In this document: piece by piece, positions 21,132 through 34,005 of the stretch
Layout of the letters: each line of letters begins with the position of its first letter
Numbering within the stretch: position 1 is the stretch's first letter
Source: Eunapius fragilis
Lineage: Eukaryota; Porifera; Demospongiae; Spongillida; Spongillidae
Assembly: GCA_963681505.1 (NCBI GenBank)
Contig: OY811989.1
Coordinates: forward strand, 2,318,040-2,382,039
Length of the DNA: 64,000 nt
Direction of reading: 5' to 3'
Notes under the pieces: model-generated
Database searches by the model: none
The model's input: the letters and a program-made list of their open reading frames with translations, nothing else
What the model was told of the DNA's origin: nothing
Position numbers and translations under genes: made by a program

Positions 21132-22560
21132 ATGTCAAAAACTCGCTCAGGTCTTTGCTACAAAGAGGACGACATAAAGGACGCAAAGGATACAATGGCT
21201 GAACTGAAGGTGCAGGAGTTACTGCAAATGCTGATAGAGGACCGGACGAAACGGGAAGTGGAAATAGCAGAAGAGAGAGAACGTGGCGAAAAAGAGTTTG
21301 AGGCAGAGAGGCGAAGAAGAGACGACGAAAGAGAAGTGAAAGAACGAGAAAGCCAGAAGGGAGAAAAAAAGTTGGAGAGAGAGGCAAAGAAGAGACGCAG
21401 AAAGAGAAGCGAGGGAACGAGAAAGCCAGAAGAGACTGGACCAGATGCAGGCTTACATGGACAACCTTGTGAAACTGGTGGAGAGAACGGCAAAACAGCG
21501 CAGTCGATCGCGAGGTCCCGAGATTACAGTGAAGCTAGTTCCGTTGAATGAAAAGGATGATGTATAGAGGCATATTTAGTCACGTTCGAAAGGATAATGC
21601 AGCCCACAACATTTCGGAGGACAGGTGGCCGCGCTATTTGACTTCCCATGCAGTTAACGGGCAAGGCCCAATTGGCCTTCGCTGCTGCTTCTCCTTTAGA
21701 TAGTGGGAATTACGAGAAAATTAAAGCGGCAATTCTCATCCGGTATGGGATTAACGAGGAAGAATACAGGAGGCGATTTCGGTCGGCGAGGCGAAAGGAT
21801 GGGGAAACAAACAGAGAGCTAGCCGTGAGGCTGATGGAGTGGCAAGCCAAATGGCTGAAAGAATATCACACTGTCGAGGATGTCATGAACGCTGTGGGTA
21901 AAGAGCAGTTTCTCAACACACTGCCGACAGATAAGAAGTTGTGGGTACTCGAGCGAAAGCCAGAAAACATGTGTACAGGCAGGCGAGTTGGCAGACGAGT
22001 ACGAGCAGGCCGGCAAGGCGGCCTGAAACGGAGACGTTGGCTAGCTCTACGCCTAAGCCAAACCGAATAGATTCCCGTGAATGTCAGTATTGTGGAAAGT
22101 CAGGTCATGCCGAGGAAGACTGCTATAAGATGAAAAGAGAAGAAAGGCAACGAAGTAGAGGTACTCCGTGTTACCACTGTAAAAAGCAAGGACACATGTC
22201 GTGGAAATGCCCAGAAAAAAGTATGGTGTGCAAGGAACGGATGGACAGGAGACGTGCAGGTGGCAGACCAATGTACAAGGCGGGCAAGGTGGAGGGACAA
22301 GAGGTCGCCGACATTCTTCTTGACACGGGATGTTCGAGAACAATGGTCCGTCGAAATTTGGTTGCCATGGAGAAGGTTATTGTTGGGAAGGTCGCGACAA
22401 TCACCTGTGCACATGGAGACACCAAACTTCATCCCCTTGCTTTAGTGGAGGTAGAACTGGATGGCTGGAGCTCATATTCAGGTGGAAGCAGTTTTATCTG
22501 AGGAACTACCTGTGTCTGTTTTGTTGGGAACAGATGTTCCCGAGTTAACGCATTTGATAA
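21132..22560 (+). pseudogene. gag and protease region of Gmr1-type element
   Basis: A charged, coiled N-terminal ORF (21132-21551, rich in Arg, Glu and Lys) is followed in another frame by a gag segment with NYEKIKAAILIRYGINEEEY and RRRFRSARR (about 21700-21800). Two CCHC knuckles follow (CQYCGKSGHAEEDC and CYHCKKQGHMSWKC, about 22081-22215), then an aspartic protease with ILLDTGCSRTMV (about 22312-22350) and VLLGTD (about 22518-22535). At least two frame changes separate these parts. Gag packages RNA and protease matures the polyprotein. A PBS-like site (TGGTGGCAGCGG) lies upstream at 21066. Confidence 0.85.
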
Positions 22561-24260
22561 GTAGAACAGGATCAAGCATCAACTTAGTAAGTCAAGAACA
22601 AGTGATGGGGGTGATGACAAGTGCCAAAGCCAAGCAGCAGCTGGAAGAAGAGCTGATTAGAAAGGAAAAAGAGCTTTTGTCTGGTGCACAACCTAATACA
22701 CTTGTTCGTGTAAATGAACCTGCTGCATGTGATAATGTTCTTCCCTCTAGGTCGGAGAGTGAAGCTGATGAAGCGGAACGACAGTCTCCTATGAAGAAAT
22801 CCGTAAAACTGACTAAGGATCAAAGACGAGAGATCAGGAAGAAGGCTCAGGAGACAGAAAAGTCACGGGAGGGAGGCAATTCAGAGTATCCGGACATAAC
22901 GATCGAGGACTTCAAGAAGCTGCAAGCTGAAGACCCTACCCTAGCGGAAGTAATAAGGGCAGCGGATCGGTCAACGAATGAAAGAAACGAATCTGTAGCA
23001 GAATACTTTAGGTGGGAGGGGCTCGTTTACCGAAGATGGACACCAAGGGGGGCGGAGCTCAACATTTCAAGTGGAAAAGTTAGTGTTACCGAAGCGCTGT
23101 CGAGGTACGGTACTGAAACTCGCGCATGACGTTCATTTAGGCGGTCATTTGGGGAAGGAGAAGACAGGTCGTCGTTTATTGAGACGATTTTATTGGCCGA
23201 CGTTATTTAAGGACGTGGCAGAGTTTTGCCGAGGGGTGCCCAACATGCCAGAGATCGACACAGAGAAAGATCAAACGTGCTCCATTAGTGCCGTTACCAA
23301 TAATAACAGAACCATTTACATGGGTTGCGATGGATATAATTGGACCGTTGCTAAGAAGTCGATCGGGTAATAAATACATTTTGGTCTTGTGTGATTACGG
23401 AACTAAATATCCTGAGGCAATCCCATTGAAGAGCATCGATGCGGAGCACATCGCTGAACAGCTGATCGGCTTATTCGATAGGGATACCTCGTGAAATATT
23501 AACTGATCAAGAAAGCAATTTCACGTCCCAGCTGTTGGCGGAGCTGTACAGACTTCTGAACATCCATCCGATTGTTACGTCGCCTTACCACACCCAAACG
23601 GACGGGTTAGTAGAGCGTTTTAATCAAACGCTGAAGTCCATGCTCAGAAGATTTTCAGATGAGGAGGGAAAGGAGTGGGACAAGATGATTCCATATATCC
23701 TGTTTGCGTACAGGGAAGTACCACAAGCAACGACCGGATTTTCTCCATTTGAGCTTTTTGGTCGCGACGTCACGGACCCCTTAGACGTATTAAGGGAACA
23801 GTGGGAGTCTGCAGAAAAATCTGACGAAAATGTGGTGAGTTATGTGCTGAAGGTCAGAAGTCGGATGGCAGAGATGGCAGAAGTCGTAAGACAAAATATG
23901 GAGGAAGGTCAGAAAAGGCAGAAAGAATGGTATGATAAGGAGGTGAGATTGAGAGAGTTCGAGGTGGGAGACAATGTGTTGGTACTACTCCCAACATCAA
24001 CGAGCAAACTTCTGGCAAGGTGGCAAGGGCCATATCAGATTATTAAACGCTTGGGTCTAGTGAACTACCAGGTGGACATGCATGACAAAAGGAAGAGATT
24101 TCGAATCTTTCACGTTAACATGTTGAAGGAATACCATCTTCGTCCACCGATGCACACAAACTGCTTCAATGATGAGGAAGGCACAGAGGAGGAGGGAGAA
24201 GTACCGTTGTGGAATGATATCACAAAGGAAGAACCAAAAACAGGAAAGCATCTCACGTAA
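22461..24260 (+). pseudogene. Integrase region of Gmr1-type element
   Basis: A linker with ITIEDFKKLQAEDPTLAEVI (about 22900-22960) leads to the integrase zinc finger (HDVHLGGHLGKEKTGRRLL, about 23130-23180). An extra G in the G4 run at 23233-23236 hides the Cys pair in the next frame. The core has AMDIIGPL (Asp, about 23330), TDQESNF (Asp, about 23503-23523) and LVERFNQTL (Glu, about 23608). The C-terminal domain has ARWQGPYQIIKRLG (about 24016-24057), a GPY/F motif. Further shifts lie near 23280 and 23475. Integrase here precedes RT, unlike the element at the window start. Confidence 0.9.
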
Positions 24261-24272
24261 GCGCAACAAAAG

Positions 24273-25223
24273 ATGCTAAGGTTGTTGCTGAAGGAAAATT
24301 CAGATCTGTTCAGCAATAGCCCAGGCAGAACGACTTTGGCTGAGCATCATATTGAAACGGGCAATGCATATCCGGTAAAACTACCTCAGTATCGAGTACC
24401 TCACCGAGACAGCCTGGAAAAGGAGTTGAAAGAGATGGAAAAAGCGGGACTAATTGAACCGTCCACTTGCGACTGGGCATCGCCGCCTATAGTTCTCATT
24501 AAGAAGGAAGGGAAGTCAATGAGAATGTGTGTGGACTACCGCCGACTGAATTCAGTTACGAAGGTGGAGGCATATCCGATGCCTCGCGTGGATGAGCTTA
24601 TATAGATAGATTAAAGGCTAAATATATCACCACGCTGGACTTAACTAGAGGCTACTGGCAAGTGCCGGTGGCAGCAATAGATCGATATAAAACAGCGTTC
24701 ATCACTCCCTGGGGTCTCTATGAATTTAAAGTCATGCCCTTTGGGTTGAGTGGTGCGCCAGCTTCATTTCAGAAGCTAATGGATAGGATTCTACGAGGGT
24801 CACAAGAGTATTCAGAGGCTTACATCGATGATGTCGTCTTTTTCAGTGAAACTTGGGAAGAAACATCTGAAGCACTTGACAGACATACTGGAACGAATAA
24901 GGAAGGCTGGCTTGACAATGAAACGAGGTAAATGTCAGTTTGCGATGAGCCAATGCGTCTATCTTGGACACGTTGTTGGGAACGGCATGGTGAAGCTGCA
25001 GAGAAGAAAGGTAGAGGCTATCGAGAACTTTCCGTTGCCGGAAACTAAACTGGAGATCAGGACTTTTCTGGGACTTACCGGTTATTATAGGAAGTTCATA
25101 CCGGACTATGCGACTATCGCAGCACCCTTATCGGATCTAACCAAGAAGGCTCTTCCGAATTCACTCAAGCTGAATGACGAGGCAAGAAAGGCATTTGAGA
25201 AGCTAAAGAAACTACTATCATAG
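24273..25223 (+). pseudogene. Reverse transcriptase region of Gmr1-type element
   Basis: RT begins with EHHIETGNAYPVKLPQYRVP and MEKAGLIEPSTCDWASPP, then MRMCVDYRRLNSVT. A small insertion near 24600 gives a stop and frame change. After it come LDLTRGYWQVPV, TPWGLYEFKVMPFGLSGAP and the catalytic YIDDVVFFS (about 24821-24847). The connection domain FLGLTGYYRKFIPDYA (about 25065-25112) ends abruptly at the insertion point of P2 (25219). The missing RNase H resumes at 29997. Confidence 0.92.
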
Positions 25224-25359
25224 ATACTTTAGAGAGGGATTGGAAGCGGGTTTAATCAACACTAATTATCACCTACACTCCGTGATCTGCTCTGCTGTGC
25301 TGTTCACGCCTTAGTTTAACATCGATCGTTCGCGCGCTACTGTACCTATCTACTCGCTA

Positions 25360-26331
25360 TGACCGCAGATGCTTGCAATGAAATACTGAAAAATGCTATT
25401 GAAAATGTTTTGATTGATGATGGCTTTAAGATACTGACAGACTCCATCATCCAGAAGCGCTGTTGGAGATGCTCAGAAACTCTTACATTGGTTTTCATTG
25501 TCTGAGAGTAAGGATATGATATGTGAGTTTTCAGAGAAACTAGTATCGGACGTTGACAAGTGCTTTAACCCACCCAAGAAAGTAAGGAAAAGTGGCTGTA
25601 TGTTGCAACGAAAGCGCGAAGCTATGTGGAGCTCATTTCACCAACTTACTGCATCCGACGAGTTTGCTAAGACCTGGGAGAAGTTTCTAACTGATTCCAT
25701 CAATACTTCTCCAAACCCGATATTCTATCAATACGTGACGGAGTGCATACTACAGGCCAAGATCAAGACACTCTTTCCTATTAGTGCCCACTCTCTAAAT
25801 GACCAACTAGTAACATTGAGTTATGAAGAAAAAATGCTTTGCGGTATGCAGCAGGGTATGTACCACGAGCACTACGCAAAAAGATAGGCCTGCTAAACAA
25901 CGGCTGATTTTATGTTTGGATGACATGATTCTAACAGACACAGAAGACGATGAATCTGAAGACTGGATCAAGCTGGTTGATCGAGGTGGATTGAACTATG
26001 TGAGCAATGCTATGTACATGGTAATAGTTTCAATGGAGCTTGAATTACAGAAGCAACTGCGCCAGGACTCTACTCTTTGTTCCAAATTTAAGGCCAAACT
26101 GACTAAATGTCTACTAGAAAGTGATGACATCCAGTTCTTTTAGTCTATTGTTGCAGCCCCTTGGGAGGATGGGGCTGATATAGAAATGGAACTGTTAAAA
26201 CTGGTGATAGACATGTGGCTCACGATCAGAGGTTTTTCCTATGCAAGTGACTGGGTAGAGAAGTTTAAATAATTGCAAAAGAAGACAAAGCAGAAGTCTA
26301 AAGGGATTAGAAAAACACTGTATTCAGAGTG
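25360..26331 (+). pseudogene. Accessory protein of P-like element P2 (unknown function)
   Basis: Frames: MTADACNEILKNAIENVLID (25360), then after a shift near 25440 the part with CEFSEKLVSDVDKCF, MWSSFHQLTASDEF, NPIFYQYVTECILQA and FPISAHSLNDQL. After a shift near 25850 come ILCLDDM, VDRGGLNYVSNAMYMVIVSM and IDMWLTIRGFSYASDWVEKF, ending near 26331. There are in-frame stops at about 26141 and 26270. The same protein is encoded at 34006-34997 in P3, at a matching position and orientation. I do not recognise a fold. The segment around GMQQGMY (ALRYAAGYIP in P3), LCLDDM and RGGL resembles uncharacterised transposon-borne proteins of marine invertebrates. Confidence 0.7.
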
Positions 26332-26423
26332 AATTTACACATTAAATTATGCATATGTAAAGTGCTTGTGATGTGCAATTTTATTGTGTTCAATCATTGA
26401 TCAATCTCTTCTTTCAAACAATG

Positions 26424-29260
26424 TCACTTTCTTTTCCGTTTCAAGCTTTTCCGTTTCTCTAGTGGGGCACACTCTTTAAGATCAATCAGATCATCCTTTA
26501 ATCCTCGACAATTGCTGCGCACAGATAATCTGCACATAGTGCCAACAATACGTATGGTCTGCATATTCTTTTGGAATTCAGAAACACTTGGATTGTCACT
26601 TGTTGCACCCCTCTGACGCTGACAGCCAAAGAATTTTTCAAGAGGGTCTTGGCTAATCCTCTGGCTTAAAAAGGACCAGAGTGAATACATATTGGACTAG
26701 TTCCACAAAAGAATTAACTAAATGGTGAAAAATTAATGCATATTAAGCACATGAAATCAAGTTCTTTATTATCTAAACTTACCTGTAATCCTCAGACCCA
26801 GTAGTGTTTGAGGGCTTAACTGCATTTTCTGCTTCTCATCACTACTAAAACCTTTTCTTGCCTTGACACTTTGCTCCCAAGTATCAAGGTAGACTAAAAA
26901 TTCATCCTTCAACCACTGTCAAATAGCAGGCACATAAGCATAGTGAGTATACAATATTACAACTTACCTTCAGACGAAAATCGTTGCCAGACCTGTATGG
27001 TTGTTGAAATGTCTTCATCTTTTTCACACCTGAGTTGTAGTTGGATACATTCAATGCATCAAAAAGCTTATCAAACATGGACACAAATTTAGCAGTCTCT
27101 TGCACTGCAGGGTCACCAGATAAAACAAGAGCCTTGGCCACAGTTTCACTAAGTAGCTGTGAAGAACGCAAAGGCATTGAACAATGAAATCAAGTTATTA
27201 CTGGAGTACCTGAGCAGCAAGGTCAACCCTCATCCTTGAAAATGATGTCAGCTGTATATGCTCAAGTTTGATCTTAGGCATTAGCAACAGCCCCACGTTT
27301 TTTTCCCTGTCACGATAATACATATCAGTTATATGTTTGAATGAAATGTTGCCTTCATCACACTGGAAGTAGAATAAATTAAAAGCAGTGTAGTCTAAGA
27401 GTGGTACTTGCACAGGCATAGGGAAATGACACTTACCCACATATGTCTCGCCTTTGAAGCCAAACAATTTCTTGCTGTTTTCAGTAAATGTGGTGGATCT
27501 GAGAAAAAAAACAAAGGGCGCCTCTCAGGACTATATTTATTGACAACTTTGTATGGAACTTTATCTGGGCCCAGTAGCTTCAAAAACCGCCGGTTAGCAG
27601 AAGCTCCATCAAATGTGATAGCCAACACCTGTTTCCGAATAAGCTAATGAATAAGTTTTGATAATCTATATTACATACCTTAAATCCACATATTTCTAAT
27701 CGATACACAGCCTCCCATATTGGAGCGAACAGTAGGTCACCCGATACATTTGCACATGGAAACTGCACATATGGGTATTTCATTGACGTGAACAAACTGC
27801 AGACCATAAATAGAAGCATGGAGTTTGCAAGCTTTGGATAATTATCCTCATCAAGACTGTTTTCATATGCAATCAAATGGTTATTGACATTACCCAGGTC
27901 AGTGAATCCAATCAACTCATCATTGTTCTTGTCATAAACAAGATCTTGCCTAATAAACATTTCATCTATCACCAGTGCTACACATTTCTGCCACTCCTTA
28001 AGTGTTGGCAATTCTGCTACTCTAACAAGCTGTTCATCACCTTCTAAAGTGAATCCATTCACTGCCTTGATGACATGTGTGTAGTCCCGTAATGAACGTT
28101 GAGAAGGCAGCTTCAAACAACCACTCTCTTTCAATGCCTCATATGCACCACTTGACTTGTACCGCAAATATAGACACCATTTGATCATTAAAGGATGCCA
28201 CTTCATTGAACTGGCTTTCTTCACTTGTGATGCATCAAGTTGTTGGGACCAAAACAATCTTTGAAATGATCCTTCTGGATATAGCCTGATAATTTCATCA
28301 TTTTCTTGCTTCATTATAGTGCAAACATCATCATGCATAGCACTGTTGAGGTTTACTCCTACTTTCTGGGTAACTATTGACAGTTTGGCCACAATATGTG
28401 CCAACTTCCTATCTAAGCTACGAATGTGCTGGTGTTGATGTAATAATTTCAAATCCTTCTCCTTATTTAGCAAATAACGGTGATTTACGTGGCTATGAAC
28501 ATCAACTCTACTAACTGCACAGTGACTTATACGCTTGTATCTACTCAATGCTATGCGAAGCAAGGTTCGTATTTTGTAACATGGACGACATTGGCTCGAT
28601 GGACTATCTAAATCCAAAAGGAACTCACAATGAGATGAGCGGATAGTTGGCTTATCTAAAGTCCCCAAGACCTCCAAAGCAAGAAGCATACCTGTACATT
28701 TTGTAGGAAAGGTCAATATTACAGAAAGTACATTGAGCAATTAGCAACCAACCCTGACTGTCATGGAACTTCCCATTTCTGTGCGCAACAAGACCAGCAT
28801 ATTTAGCATTAGTGTGACCTTGACAAATCTGGGCTTTATCAAGTGTGTTGATCAAAGACAGCACATCAATCACACCCTGGAGTGGACAAGGTATGACCTG
28901 TAGAACCTTACAAGTGGCATAGTCCAGCAGATTTTGATCAAAGTATACACTCCAGTTAAAATTGGTTTTGATGTGAATGGTGAATTGCACACGGCCTGTG
29001 TTCGACATTTGATAATACAAAGCTTTACAGATGATGATGTGATCAGTATCAGAGGATGGAGTGATGTCCACCCAACTTCTGGGAAGAGCTGATACCAAAT
29101 CTTGCTTAAGGCATTGTAGTTTGGACCGTATGGAAACTTTGTCCAAAGGAATAGACACAGGAAAAGAAACACATACTTTGTCTAAGGAGATAGACACTAA
29201 AAGGTAAAAATCTTTGCCGAATTCAGGCTTCTTCTTCCACCAGTGCCTCTTCCTGCCCAT
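26424..29260 (-). CDS. P-element-type transposase of P2
   Basis: Seven or more exons. Exon 1 (29260-28753) starts MGRKRHWWKKKPEF, carries two VSI(S/P)LDKV motifs and ends NGKFHDSQG; its G joins in phase to exon 2 (28691-27679). Exon 2 has a Cys-rich segment (HCEFLLDL...QCRPCYKIRTLL), a coil, EGSFQRLFWSQQLDA, MKWHPLMIKWCLYLRYKSSG and VIDEMFIRQDLVYD (likely first catalytic Asp). Exon 3 (27628-27437) has ITFDGASANRRFLKLLG (likely second Asp) and DPPHLLKTARN. Later exons give MPKIKLEHIQLTSFSRMRVD and finally SQRISQDPLEKFFGCQRQRG, the C-terminal signature of P/THAP9-type transposases. Stop at 26424-26426. No THAP domain was seen at the N-terminus. Exons 1-3 read through without breaks. Confidence 0.88.
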
Positions 29261-29996
29261 ACCACCAAAGACCTGTATGTATTTGAACGAATAGCTATGA
29301 TACAATACAGCCCTCAGTCTACAACAAACTATACATCTCTCTAGGTCAACGTGAAAGCATGACCATCTAGTATTTAATACGCTCGAATAACAGCTATGTA
29401 TGCAATAATCAATTAGCCTTGTTTGCGACAGTGCTACCAGGGAACCAACCATTATTTTTCAAAAAAGATAAAAGTCCCTCCTGGAGCTTTCACTGCGCAC
29501 TCAGGATTCATAAAAAAATTACAAAAACACTTAGGATTGCACGAAGACAGGTACATACATGCACGAATCATATCTCCTTTTGCACTTTCGCACTATAGGA
29601 GAGTGTAACATACGATCCGATGCCGATAAAACAAAAGTTAAAAAAAACCCTCCTTGCAAATTCACTTCTCTAAACAGATATAACATCAAAAAGCTTCGGT
29701 GGACCACTCATTTTCCAAAAAAGGTACATAAGCACGCCTGAGTGGTGATAATAATGTAGCGCTGTAAATTTATGCGTGTCTACGGCCTTTTTTAAAACTC
29801 AATGTACAAGACAACCTTACCTTCAAGAAAATGTTGAAAAAACTCCAACACAAACTCCTACAACCAAGTTTTGAACACTCAGCCTGGATTTAGTCACTTC
29901 ACAGGTGTGACTCGCGCGATCACGGAGTGCGCGTACAGGGCTCAATGGCTCACGTGACGCGTTTCCAATCCCTCTCTAAAATATCTATGCTACTAT

Positions 29997-30413
29997 GCTC
30001 TGAAGCCGTCTTAGGTAGTCCAGACTTTGGAAGACCCTTCATATTACAAACGGATGCGTCCGACAGAGGAGTTGGGGGCGGTGCTTTGCCAGCAAGGTGA
30101 TGACGGGGAAGAACACCCAGTCTACTACTATAGTAGAAAATTTCTGCCTAGGGAGGAGCGTTATTCCGTTATCGAGAAGGAATGCTTGGCTATAAGGCTA
30201 GCGGTCGATGCCTTCAGAGTTTATCTGCTGGGAAGGAGTTTTGTAATTCAGACCGATCACAGAAGATCGCTCGAATGGCTCGACAGACTGAAGGATAATA
30301 ACCCTCGCCTGTGTAGATGGAGTTTAGCACTTCAACCATACCAATACACGGTTGTTTACAGAGCTGGGGATCACATAATAAATGCAGATGCATTGTCTCG
30401 TGCAGCAAGATAG
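29997..30413 (+). pseudogene. RNase H region of Gmr1-type element
   Basis: Continues the pol gene after P2: LQTDASDRGVG (about 30045), YYYSRKFLPREERYSVIEKE, QTDHRRSLEWL, then NADALSRAAR and a stop at 30411-30413. Removing P2 and one copy of its 7-bp duplication joins this in frame to the RT connection domain. The 3' LTR begins 26 bp later, after an AGAAGGAGGATGA purine tract. Confidence 0.92.
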
Positions 30414-30439
30414 TTTGCTGCAACAGAAGGAGGATGATG

Positions 30440-30605
30440 TGTGACGGATGCTGTCACCAAAGAACAATTTAATTGAATACGCATGCGCGGTTAGATATAT
30501 CAATTGCGTGTAATACTTCAGTTTGGTCAGTTAGAACTGTCTGGGTGTTGACATTATATACGTGCATGGATTCCGCTACATATTATATACGTGGATTCCG
30601 CTACA
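30440..30605 (+). repeat. 3' LTR of Gmr1-type element
   Basis: Starts TGTGACGGATGCTGTCACC and ends GGATTCCGCTACA. It carries an extra copy of the terminal TATACGTGGATTCCGCTACA-like segment. Otherwise almost identical to the 5' LTR. Confidence 0.94.
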
Positions 30606-30841
30606 GAATCAAAGGTGATGGTGTAAAAAGCAAGGGGAAAAGGTTTCTGATTGAAAAGGAAAAATGAAATAGACCTATATTAGCAAGCACATTTATATAT
30701 GACAACATGTTGCTTATATAGGTCTATTTCATTTTCCTTTTCAATCAGAAACCTTGTTCCCTCGATTGCTTTTTACACCACCATCACCTTTGATTCCAAT
30801 ACACCACCAACCTTCTCGTATAGAGAATGATTTATTACTTG
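30606..30841 (+). mobile_element. MITE copy A, right part
   Basis: Resumes at the duplicated GAATC and runs through both inner arms (GAAATAGACCTATATTA and its complement) to GATTTATTACTTG. With 19868-19918 it forms one MITE that predates the LTR insertion. Confidence 0.92.
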
Positions 30842-30966
30842 TCATAATTATATATGTCCTGGTTCCGCCCTGTCAAAGGCGTGATACTACGCTTGGTATG
30901 ATATGCACACACGTCACTAACGGGAGGGCACCTGCATGACCCGGATGTTATTTTATATAGGGGCCG

Positions 30967-32409
<1,443 letters not shown>

Positions 32410-32505
32410 ATGAGTGAAACTGATTACAATTTTTATTGGCCCCGTCCCTCTTGGTTAAACTTTGTGCGACTAACCTTTTGAAAGTACAACTTGAAGTTAT
32501 CCGCC

Positions 32506-33043
32506 ATGTATCGGAACCTACGCGAGTAGGTTCCATATAGGAATCCTACAGTATCATGAATGTCATTAAAAAAACGTCACTCTCATCTAGCGGGACAGCC
32601 AAGAGTCGGGTCACGTCGTTTTTAGTGGCAATCGAGCAATATCAAAAAGGAGAACAGTTCTGCGTTATATCTGTGTCATAAGACGGTGTACTTTTAGAGA
32701 ACAAACACACTCGTCCCCATCGTCCGTACCCAGTCCCACCTAAAATTTCTCCTCCGTCGTCTTCTTCTTCTTCTTCTTATTCTTCTTCTTCTTCTTCCTT
32801 CGGGATAGCATAACTCACGACAGGAACGTTTGTAAAGCATGCCATGTGTACCAATCGCTTCAGGACGTGTCCGCATGTTATCTTCAGGTATCTGTTAGAC
32901 GCCTAACCGATCGGGCAATTAGCTGAAGCTAGTTGTACCTTATTATTTGGTATTGATCTACAAATAGCACATTACATCAGCTATCGCAATGTTCATGACG
33001 CACCAGTATAATATAACCAGCGTTATCAAATTCGATGGTAAAG
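32506..33043 (+). repeat. Dispersed repeat R, copy 1
   Basis: Begins near a perfect stem-loop (GGAACCTACGCGAGTAGGTT, 32513-32534), includes a (TTC)n tract (about 32757-32799) and ends AAATTCGATGGT. The first part recurs at 63812-64000; the part after the TTC tract recurs at 54001-54287. No ORF of note. Confidence 0.9.
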
Positions 33044-33867
33044 GGGACTTGGTGGAGTTAGTGCTGTTGGGATCATCTTGCTGAGCTTTTTCAAAATTCC
33101 TATGATTGCAGTCATTCATTTCTTTAACCTACATACAGTACCAGGTGTGTAAGACAATAACGGTGTAATTAATTTGCACCCGCATGACACCAGATGTTAA
33201 TTAACACTACACGCACAAATGCATGTAGTGTTAAATAGTGACCTTCTGAATAGTTTTTCAACTCATTTTCCGTGAACTCCAAAGAGCTTCTATATATCAA
33301 AGGGTCCTTATGCATCTTAGATTGGACCATCCATCATAAAGTTATTAGGCACTGAATTTATAAGTAGCTATACATTTCACTGCGATAAAGCATCATAAGG
33401 GTGATTTTGCTGGACACAGCTCCATTTAAGTACATATAAGTATGCGTGTAATGGCATTACTTACATGTAGTAAACATATTCTGGTATCAAGCTAAAAGAA
33501 TGCACTCCATGATAACATATAATGCAATGATTCGTCTAGCACTCCATAAGTTCTCTTGAGAAGCCGGGACCGTATACGGGGAACCTGCATGGGGGAATGG
33601 CTGCGAGAGACGGATCTCTCCACCTGGATTAGAGCCATGGAACAGGAACATTGCTATGGAGGCTATACTTTCAAGGACTGAATGGCATTTTTTTTACACA
33701 CCCACCTAACTCTGAAGAAGCTAGACCTTCAAGGTGCTCCATACAACACCATGCAAATTATATACATATGGCATAAGTATTTATGATCACCATGCATACA
33801 TCTATGGACTGCATGAAGTGTATGCAATCATTTTAAAGGTTCTTTAACCACATGCACAGTTCTTGTA
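33044..33867. other. No gene recognised
   Basis: Unique-looking sequence between repeat R and element P3. No exon, RNA gene or repeat could be supported. Confidence 0.45.
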
Positions 33868-34005
33868 TTAAAATCATAGATATTAGAGTAAGGGGATTGG
33901 AAGCAAGGCCAATCAACACGAGTTAACACCTCCACTCCTCGACACGGTTATAGAAGCACTGGGTACGAGAACTTCTATAGCATACTTTATTGATGATACT
34001 TTTGA

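Larger units (their letters stand above)
25219..29989. mobile_element. P-like DNA transposon P2 with two convergent genes
   Basis: The ends are inverted repeats: CATAGATACTTTAGAGAGGG on the left, and the complement of CATAGATATTTTAGAGAGGG on the right. The 7-bp duplication CTACTAT occurs at 25212-25218 and 29990-29996. The 4.77-kb interior holds a P-element-type transposase gene on the minus strand and an accessory gene on the plus strand, converging near 26.35-26.42 kb. The site lies in the RT-RNase H connection of the host LTR element. Confidence 0.93.
19919..30605 (+). mobile_element. Gmr1-type Ty3/gypsy LTR retrotransposon (INT before RT)
   Basis: LTRs lie at 19919-21063 and 30440-30605, flanked by the 5-bp duplication GAATC. 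Without its P-like insertion the 5' LTR is 137 bp. The 3' LTR is 166 bp because its last about 29 bp are duplicated. A PBS-like TGGTGGCAGCGGTG starts at 21066. The domain order is gag, CCHC knuckles, protease, integrase, RT, RNase H. Integrase upstream of RT is the copia-like order known for the Gmr1 group of gypsy elements. The element is interrupted by P-like transposons at 19996-20996 and 25219-29989. Confidence 0.93.

Noticed and set aside
21158..21493. Minus-strand Ser/Leu/Pro-rich open frame over gag
   Set aside because: Antisense shadow of the Arg/Glu-rich gag ORF.
33540..33690. GC-richer block considered as a tRNA or small RNA gene
   Set aside because: No cloverleaf or conserved box could be drawn by hand.
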